Part shown: piece by piece, positions 54,840 to 64,000 of the stretch
Layout of the letters: the number at the start of each line of letters is the position of its first letter
Numbering within the stretch: the stretch's first letter is position 1
Assembly (NCBI GenBank): GCA_001600415.1
Contig: BCJX01000019.1
Span: 375,248 to 439,247, forward strand
Source of the DNA: Pascua guehoae
Lineage: Eukaryota > Basidiomycota > Tremellomycetes > Trichosporonales > Trichosporonaceae
DNA length: 64,000 nt
Direction of reading: 5' to 3'
The notes under the pieces: model-generated
What the model was told of the DNA's origin: nothing
The model's database searches: none
The model's input: the letters and a program-made list of their open reading frames with translations, nothing else
Position numbers and translations under genes: made by a program

Positions 54840-55650
54840 TTTTCTCTTTTGTCGTTAGTTTTCTCCTTCGTCCGTTTTCTCTTTAGCGTGTATTTTTCTC
54901 TTTATCATTTTCGCGTCCTTGTCGTTGGTCTCGTCGGTCTCGTCGGTCTCGTCGGTCTCGTCGGTCTCGCCTTTCTTGTCGTTCTTGTGGTTCTCGTGGT
55001 TCTTGTCGTTCTTGTCGTTCGTGGCGTTCGTGTCGTTCTTGAGGTTCTTGTCGTTCTCGTCCATCTCACCTTTCCCTTCCGTTTCCGACTCTTTATCGTC
55101 CGTCCCGTTGTGATTCTCATGTTTGTCGTGTTTCTCGTCCTTTTCTCGTCGTCCTCGTCCTTTTTCTCATCTTTGTCATCCATTCTCTTGTCGTTCTCGC
55201 CCTTTGCATCCTTCTCGTCGTTCTCGTCGTTCTCATCCATTCTCTCGCCCTTCTCATCTTTCTCGCCTTCTCGTTCTTCTCATTCTCCTCATTCTCCTCG
55301 TTCTCCTCGTCCTTCTCTTCTCGTCCTTCTCTCCTTCTCGTTCTCCTCGTTCTCCTCGTCCACCTTGTCCTCCTTGTACTCCTTGTCCTTCTCGTCCTTC
55401 TCGCTCTCCTCGTCCTTCTTGGCCTTCTCGTCCTTCTCGTTCTCCTCGTTCTCCTCGTTCTCCTCGGTCTCCTCGTCCTCCTTGTCCTTCTCGTCCTCGC
55501 TCTCGTCCTTCTCGTCCTTCTCGTCCCCCTCACTCTCGTCCTTCTCGTCCTTTTCGTTCTTCTCGTCATTCTCGTCCTTCCCGTCCTCCCCCCTCTCCTC
55601 GCTCTGGTCATTCTCGTCCGTCTCGTCCACCGTCTCGTCCACCCTCGCGG
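54840..55650. repeat. long CT-strand tract built from TCGTTCTCC/TCGTCCTTC units
   Basis: About 800 bp of degenerate 6-, 9- and 12-mers (CTCGTTCTC, CTCGTCCTT, TCGGTCTCG). The plus strand is nearly purine-free in long runs. The minus strand would encode Glu/Asp/Lys-rich repeats (DEKDEKDESEDEKDKEDEE) and the plus strand Ser/Phe/Leu. The 392-codon plus-strand frame and the 138-codon minus-strand frame are by-products of the repeat unless transcripts show otherwise. Confidence 0.75.
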
Positions 55651-56299
55651 CCATTTTCTCCCAACCCACCAGACGATTCTCGTCGACATGCACCACCACG
55701 GGCACAATCCACGTGCCCTCGACTACTGGCTATGGTCATGACTGGCCACACCAGGGAGGCAAGTCACATCGGGGACGGTTGTTGCATGCATGATGGCGAC
55801 CCAAACGCCGAGATGACGCCTTGAGGGCAACAATTACACCTACTGGGCGGTAGTCACAAATGTGCGGTCGCGCCGCTCGTGGCTGGTTGAGTCAGTACAG
55901 CCTCGGTCGTAGAGGTCAGTCGGAAGACGCAGGGATGCAGAGGCATGCGCGCGTGCATGTGGCCGTTCATACTGCCGCTAGCTGCTGCAAGCTGCTGCCG
56001 AGGAGCGAGTCCAACCGGGTTGTCAGTCTCGCCCTGCGTCATACAACTGACCATCTGTACAGTGCTGCTCGCTGCGCAAGCTCGCAACGACCACATGCCA
56101 CTGGGCTCGGTACGGTACTGGGCAACACAAATCCACATGGCATGACTAAATGTAGGAGGAGGATGTAGTATTCTAACTGGCGCGCAGTGCGTGCGCGCTC
56201 CCAAACTCGCGCACTCGCGCTCCACTCGCCATCGCACTGGCACTTGGGCGCTGCGACGCTGGGTCCGACGCCGACGCCGACGCCGACGCAAGACTAGAC

Positions 56300-59273
<2,974 letters not shown>

Positions 59274-60526
59274 CACGGGTGTCGTGCCGGGGGGGGGGGG
59301 GGGGTTGCCGGGATGGGGGCGGGGGTGGAAGGTAAAGAAGACGAAGACGAAAGCGAAGAGCGAAGAGGAGACTAGATAGAAATAAAGAGGATAGGAGAGG
59401 AGAGGAGAGAAGAGGAGAGGAGAGGATGGGAGACGGGGGGAGGGGACTGAATGGCCTCTTGTCTGATTTGCCGCGAGGAAAACAAGGCCACGATGGGTCG
59501 AGATTCAGGAGGGTATGGATGGACGTGTTGCAAAACCATGCATCGAGGCGGAGGGGAGCGCGTCGTACCATGTAAATCAGTGGTAGGCACGGGAGCAGAG
59601 GCAGGGTGCCGGGTGGACCGGGTGGCTGCGTCCAGAGGGGGTTTACACCGGGCAAACAGGTTTGAAAACACACTCAGAGTCTAGGCAGGCAGCCGTACGA
59701 TGCTCGTGGCTGGCTCCGTCTCGGCCCCCATGTCCGTGTCAATAATCGTCCCATCGTGGCGGCCACACGCGTCGATCGATCTGCTCCGATCCTCTTTTTT
59801 TTCACTTTTGATTCCGCCCTCTGGATGCCCCATCTCAGGAACATGCCACGCACTGTTTTTTTCGGTGGGCCGACTTTGCGGCGACCACCGAGATACCACG
59901 ACGACGACGATCCATCGTGCATCGTCTCATGGCCCATGGCCCCCAACTCTGTACTGGTACAAACGCTACAGACACGTCCTGCTGACGTCGGTCATGCTCT
60001 GCATTGGCTGCCCGTGATCGTGCTGTGCGTGCTGGCTCGGCTGATGCCGCTGCATTCTGCTCCATGTCGCGACTGCTTATTCACAAACCCTCGTACGCCC
60101 TCGTACCCCCTCGTACCCTCGTGCCATGTATCAGGCTCCGCGGCTGCTCCCTTGAATCTCTTCTCATGTGTCAGCGCCTCTGTCCGAGATACCCAGCCAT
60201 GCGAGGTCTCCATTGCCCCCCCTCCCTTGTACAGTATCGTGCTTTATTGTGCGTGTTGCAGCATCCCGTCATGACAAGTGCTCCAAACTACTCTTGTGTG
60301 ACGCAACCACCACGAGCGTCATCTAGAGTACACACATGCTACTTGGTGTAGCCCTCCACCAGCCATCCCCCCAACATCTCGTCTACATCAATGCATACTC
60401 CCGCAGACCGGACACGGGCCAGACACGGTCTGGAGAACTGCTCCTACTACTACTCTACTGCAACTCGACAAGAGATTACGGCCAGCGCTTCAGTTCCTGA
60501 CTCTCTCGCACAAACTCTCAAACTCT
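59274..60526. other. intergenic, 1.25 kb, CYP51 promoter plus unassigned DNA
   Basis: Includes a G15-type homopolymer near 59290-59304 and a purine-rich block at 59330-59430 (GGAGAGGAGAGGAGAGAAGA) directly upstream of CYP51. It is CT-rich on the coding strand, as a leader would be. No sterol-response-element-like motif was identified. The rest up to 60526 has no recognised gene. Confidence 0.45.
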
Positions 60527-61993
60527 CTAAGGCTCATCCTCGTCCAGCTCATCCACCTCGTCTTCGCTCACCCAGCCACGATCTGCAGCCCCACCGCCAC
60601 CGCCACCGGGCATACCGGATCGGCCCGGACCGGCATCAACGTCGTGAGAGTGCCGCCGCACCTGCACATAATGAGCCATGCGTTCGTTTGGGGGCACGCC
60701 CATGACACCCGGTCCGGGCGCGCGATGTCCTGGCGGTGGTGGTGCAAAGTGGCCCGGCACGGGCCCTCCGTCGTAACCCCCCGGGTGGCCATGGGGGCCG
60801 CCGGGCCCTGCTTGCCACCCGGGGTGAGGCGGGCCGTATCCTGGTGGCGGGCGATGTTGCGGATGCATCATGTGCGGATGAGGAGGCGGAGGATGTCTTG
60901 GAGGATAGCCATAGACCGCAGGCGGGTGCTGTAAAGGAGCCCCAGGCTGCACATGTATGGGGTGCGGTGTGGGTCCCCCTCGTTGATGTGGGTTGCCAAT
61001 CTGCGCAGCAGCCTGCTGCGTTTGCAACTGATGCACCTTGGCGTGACGTTTCAGGTTGGACTGGACCGAGAATCGGCGCCGGCAAGATGGTTCCTTGCAA
61101 ACGAATGGCCGTTCACCAGTGTCTGCACGGTCAGTCTCACAAAGTTTAAAGCTAAAACAGCCTTGCTGCTGCTGCTGCTGCTGCTCTCAGGCACTCACGA
61201 CTGTACGTGTGGATCCGCAGAGAACTGGGGCGGGAAAAGGTCTTTGCGCAAAAGGCGCACGTATACTTGGGTCCCGTGCCCGATCCACCAGTCGAGTTGG
61301 TGGTTGCGGCAGCCGGTGGTTGCTGTTGGCCTGCAGCTGCTGATGCAGCTGAAGCGGCAGACGGCGACGGTTGGGGTTGCGTCGACTTTGAGGGGCTCAA
61401 CTCCCGGTCGTCTACGCTATCCTTGCGCTCAGCGTCAGCGACTCTGCGTGCAGACTCGGCGAGAACCTCCATGCCACGCATGCCCGGGTCGCCCTTTGGC
61501 TCGGCAATCTCGTCCTCGTCCATCTTGTATGGGCGCCGAGGGTCATGCGCGCCGTGCGGCGGAGGGGGCGGTGGGGGCGGGACCATGGCACCAGCGTTCC
61601 GCCGATCCCTAGGTACTGGCGCACCATTCGGATCGTGGTCTGTGCCAAAGGGAACGCTAGAGAACGGCATTGGCGAGTCGGACCCGGTCATCGAGAGCAT
61701 CACGTTGGGCATCACCGAAGGAGGCAAAGACGTAACCGAGTGGATCGACTCGGTCGACTCTCGGCGAAGGAACAGTGACGAAGCAGGCGGAGAATGGTGT
61801 TGGCTGCTGCCCGGTCCCGCAGCAGACGTGAACCGGCCGCTGGCCATGGCAACGTCGTCGCCGCTATTAGCCATGATGAGCTCTGCCAATGACGACCGTC
61901 GAAACGCCGGTTTAGACGACAATTCTGGCGTGGGTGGGCGCGTAAGCGAGATTCGTTGCGCTTGATGTTGATGCTGGGCGGCTGCAGACGACG

Positions 61994-62027
<34 letters not shown>

Positions 62028-63215
62028 GGATTGTGGAGCGGGCTCTCGTGGCGCAGGTTCTCGTGGCGCGGCCCCGCTCCCAGCAACGACCGATTCGCGG
62101 CGAGTCTGCGACGAAGATCCCGTTAATGATGGTGGGAGCTGGGGCACCGACTCGTTGGAGAGCGACGAGCGCGAGTACATGGACGGCCGGCGTTCGACAG
62201 GCGACCGGCCACGCGTCGGTGTCCCCGCTTCCAGTGGGCTGTGCTCCTGCGTTGTGAGCTCGGCAAACGACCTGCCCAATGGGCCAGTCATGGGCGAGCT
62301 GCGCGAAGAGTTGACGTGCACGTCAAACGGTGACTCGATGCGGGGTGAGAGCGGCGAGCCCACGAGGGGGCGGCCAGAAATGCCAGAGAGACCAGAGATG
62401 GAGCCTCGAGACGATGTTGACGGGGGAGGGTAGAGCATTGTACGCAGGCTGCTCGCTCCCGAAATGGACCCAGAGGCCGGAAACGAGGCATTGCGGCTCT
62501 GCGCCTGCCACTTGAGGCGTGCAATCTCGTCGGCGTCTGGAAGCGTCGGCGCAAGATCAGACCTGCGGCGCTTAAAGTCGGGCTCCTCGTCGAGCGGTCC
62601 ACGGCTAATGGACCCTCGGCTACCTTGACGGAATCCTGGGGCGGATCCGGACCGTTCTTCGGGGGGCGCCCACCAGCCCTGGCCTTCTGCGATCGACGAC
62701 GCAAATGACGAGATCCGTGACGTGCGCGACGTCGGCGAGTCGCATGGCGACGCCACACCTGGCGACTGGTGAAAGGGATACGAGTCGGCAAAGGGCGAGA
62801 CGAGTGGGGGGGGAGGAGCCTCTGCGGCGTTGAGCAACGCCTTGATACCAGGGAGAATGACGCCGCCTTCGCTGTTGGATCGCTGTTCGGGTGGCGCATC
62901 GTCTGGTTCCCGTACCCTGCGAAGCGGGTGACGGGGCCCAAGCTCGTCGTCTCTCTCTTCTTCCGCCGTCGTCTCCATCGGGTCAAACCTGGATGACCGG
63001 CGCATCATTGGTGGACGCGCACCGGGGGGCGGCAGAGGTAGTGCTCCGGGAGGCGGAAACGAAGGCGTAAACGTAGTGTTGCTGACTGCCTGGCGCGGCG
63101 ACGAGGCCGTGTTGGTGTTGTGCGTGGCCGAAACAAGAGGTTGGTCAATCTTCATGGATGGTGAATGCGGTCTTGGGTGCAGGTAAAAGGCACTTTGAGC
63201 AGCCACCGTTGGCAT
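60527..63215 (-). CDS. two-finger C2H2 zinc-finger transcription factor with long disordered regions
   Basis: Exons 63215-61199 and 61122-60527 give 870 aa. The single 76-nt intron sits exactly between the two fingers: YTCAFCAKTFSRPSSLRIHT ending YSH in exon 1/2, then TGERPFVCKEPSCRRRFSVQ followed by SNLKRHAKVH. The linker TGERPF is the classical DNA-binding linker, so sequence-specific DNA binding in the nucleus is expected. The long N-terminal part (about residues 1-640) is Ser/Pro-rich, with many SP sites, a Gln10 tract, KRRRSD and a poly-Pro stretch. The C-terminus is His/Pro/Gly-rich and ends in the acidic EDEVDELDEDEP. An in-frame Met at about residue 21 is an alternative start. Two adjacent fingers with Ser/Pro-rich arms recall fungal stress or developmental regulators, but the target is unknown. 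Confidence 0.88.
61163..61187. repeat. CTG/CAG triplet tract in the zinc-finger gene intron
   Basis: Eight CTG triplets lie inside the intron near its donor. A second CTG/CAG tract at about 61997-62030 encodes the Gln run in exon 1. Confidence 0.9.
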
Positions 63216-64000
63216 GATCAAGTGGTACGCAAGTGGCGAGCAGGCGCAGTGGTTGGACTGCTACAAGGCGGGGCAGAAATCAGTGGCAATGAGGGGTAGG
63301 GTAGCGGCACAAGGGAGAGATGGTGGTTGTCGAGACCACGGCAGGCCATGCAGTGCGCGATGCGATGAGCGGCAGATTCGCGTACCCGAGTGCGGGTGAG
63401 CAGTGGGTGTGGGTGGAGCGCGGGTTTCGCAGTATCGAGAGCAGGCGAGTGGAGGGCGTCGTGCACAGAACGGAGAGACGCAAACCAGGCGTCAAGAGGC
63501 ACAGAGGCGCGATGCGAAGGTGGCGAGGGGGGGAGGTGGGTGGCGGAGAGGGGCGGGTTGTAGGGGGGGATAACGAGGGTGGTTGCAAGGGGAGCAGGTG
63601 GGTGTGTGCGATGCGTTTGCGTTTGCGTTGGTGGTGGTTGGTTGTCGTTGATGGTGTGTGCAACAAGATTGCCAGTCGATCGTAGGAGGCAGAAGCGATC
63701 GCCCATAAACGGACAGAGACACCAACACAGAAGAAAGGCGCGCGTAGGGGAGGGGAGGGGAGGGCGGGCAAAAGGGGCGGCGGGTAAAAACGTCGAAGCG
63801 GGATAGGATAGGGCGTGCGGGGTGCGTGAAATGTGCATCAAGCACAAGGCGAAAAAAAAGAGCAAAGCCCGGATTCCGAGATTGAGTGACGACAGCGATG
63901 CGAGTAGCAATGAGTCAAGGTCGGGAGTGACGGGTTGTGTAGGAACGCAAAGTCAGCGAATGTCCATCAACGGCGAAGGGGGGGATGGAGTGGTAGGGGG
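63216..64000. other. upstream region of the zinc-finger gene
   Basis: G-rich on the plus strand, hence CT-rich in the direction of the leftward gene. This is consistent with a long 5' leader or promoter. No convincing gene was seen before the window ends. Confidence 0.45.

Larger units (their letters stand above)
52350..56299. other. 3.95-kb low-complexity region without a convincing gene
   Basis: It contains tandem repeats at 52631-52720, 53350-53395, 53460-53540, 54270-54333 and 54422-54476, and a long polypyrimidine tract at about 54840-55650. A 94-codon frame at 53467-53751 has NGSIKDTENGYLKDTANGYT and one hydrophobic stretch (ALVLFVVIILPILIVIL), but no homology, so it is not called. TTGTCGTCGG repeats occupy 54710-54775. 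No exon chain with domain-like content was found. Confidence 0.5.

Noticed and set aside
54615..55793. 392-codon Ser/Phe/Leu-rich plus-strand frame
   Set aside because: It coincides with the pyrimidine-rich repeat. Absence of stops follows from base composition.
61207..61965. 252-codon plus-strand frame opposite the zinc-finger gene
   Set aside because: It is a shadow of the Ser/Pro-rich coding strand and lacks any domain.

Overview
The window is nuclear DNA of a GC-rich basidiomycete yeast. Genes are dense and on both strands. Introns are numerous and mostly 35-75 nt, with GTRNGT donors, CTAAC/CTGAC branch sites and CAG/TAG acceptors. A siderophore-transporter-like MFS protein, CYP51, STRIP/Far11, Rtp1 and RanBP1 are all fungal in type. 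An F-box-like protein with the N-terminus LDHLVFPHIFDAI, plus a fragment of another, resembles a family I associate with Trichosporonales (Vanrija, Cutaneotrichosporon, Apiotrichum). That placement is inference. I saw no rRNA, convincing tRNA, CRISPR array or prokaryotic operon.

Layout. 0-10.7 kb: a frameshifted Sel1-repeat gene, a six-exon siderophore-type MFS transporter, a 2-oxoglutarate/Fe(II) oxygenase with a 2-nt frameshift, and a class 3 lipase with a 1-nt frameshift. 10.7-14.9 kb: a repeat-rich, gene-poor block with G/C-rich hairpin elements, an inverted GGAAGGAAT array, an F-box-like fragment, and an F-box-like gene with a spliced start codon and an in-frame stop. 15-23.2 kb: a sulfatase divergent from a sugar transporter, a small membrane protein, and a nine-exon membrane protein carrying a repeat element in its last intron. 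23.7-34.4 kb: a Cys/Gly-rich protein, an unknown protein, an amino-acid permease, an apiosidase-like glycoside hydrolase and a secreted ricin-B-type lectin. 34.6-35.5 kb: three more hairpin elements and an assembly gap. 35.6-52.3 kb is the housekeeping core: a tail-anchored protein, Rtp1, p24-beta (Emp24), RanBP1, cytochrome c heme lyase (interrupted by a 298-N gap) and Far11/STRIP. 52.4-56.2 kb: low-complexity DNA without a convincing gene. 56.3-63.2 kb: CYP51/Erg11 and a two-finger C2H2 protein.

Functional links are modest. The sulfatase and sugar transporter share a 430-bp promoter and could release and import a sulfated sugar. The permease, apiosidase-like hydrolase and lectin fit scavenging of plant or microbial polymers. 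The rest are unrelated housekeeping genes, several in divergent pairs: the Cys/Gly protein and its neighbour, the tail-anchored protein and Rtp1, p24 and RanBP1, and heme lyase and Far11.

The most unusual content is a dispersed family of GC-rich foldback elements. They have AAACGGAGGCCCGCC-type palindromic ends, two different inner arms, and a strand-polar poly-G core where several assembly gaps fall. Copies sit directly after stop codons, inside an intron, and at a probable first intron.
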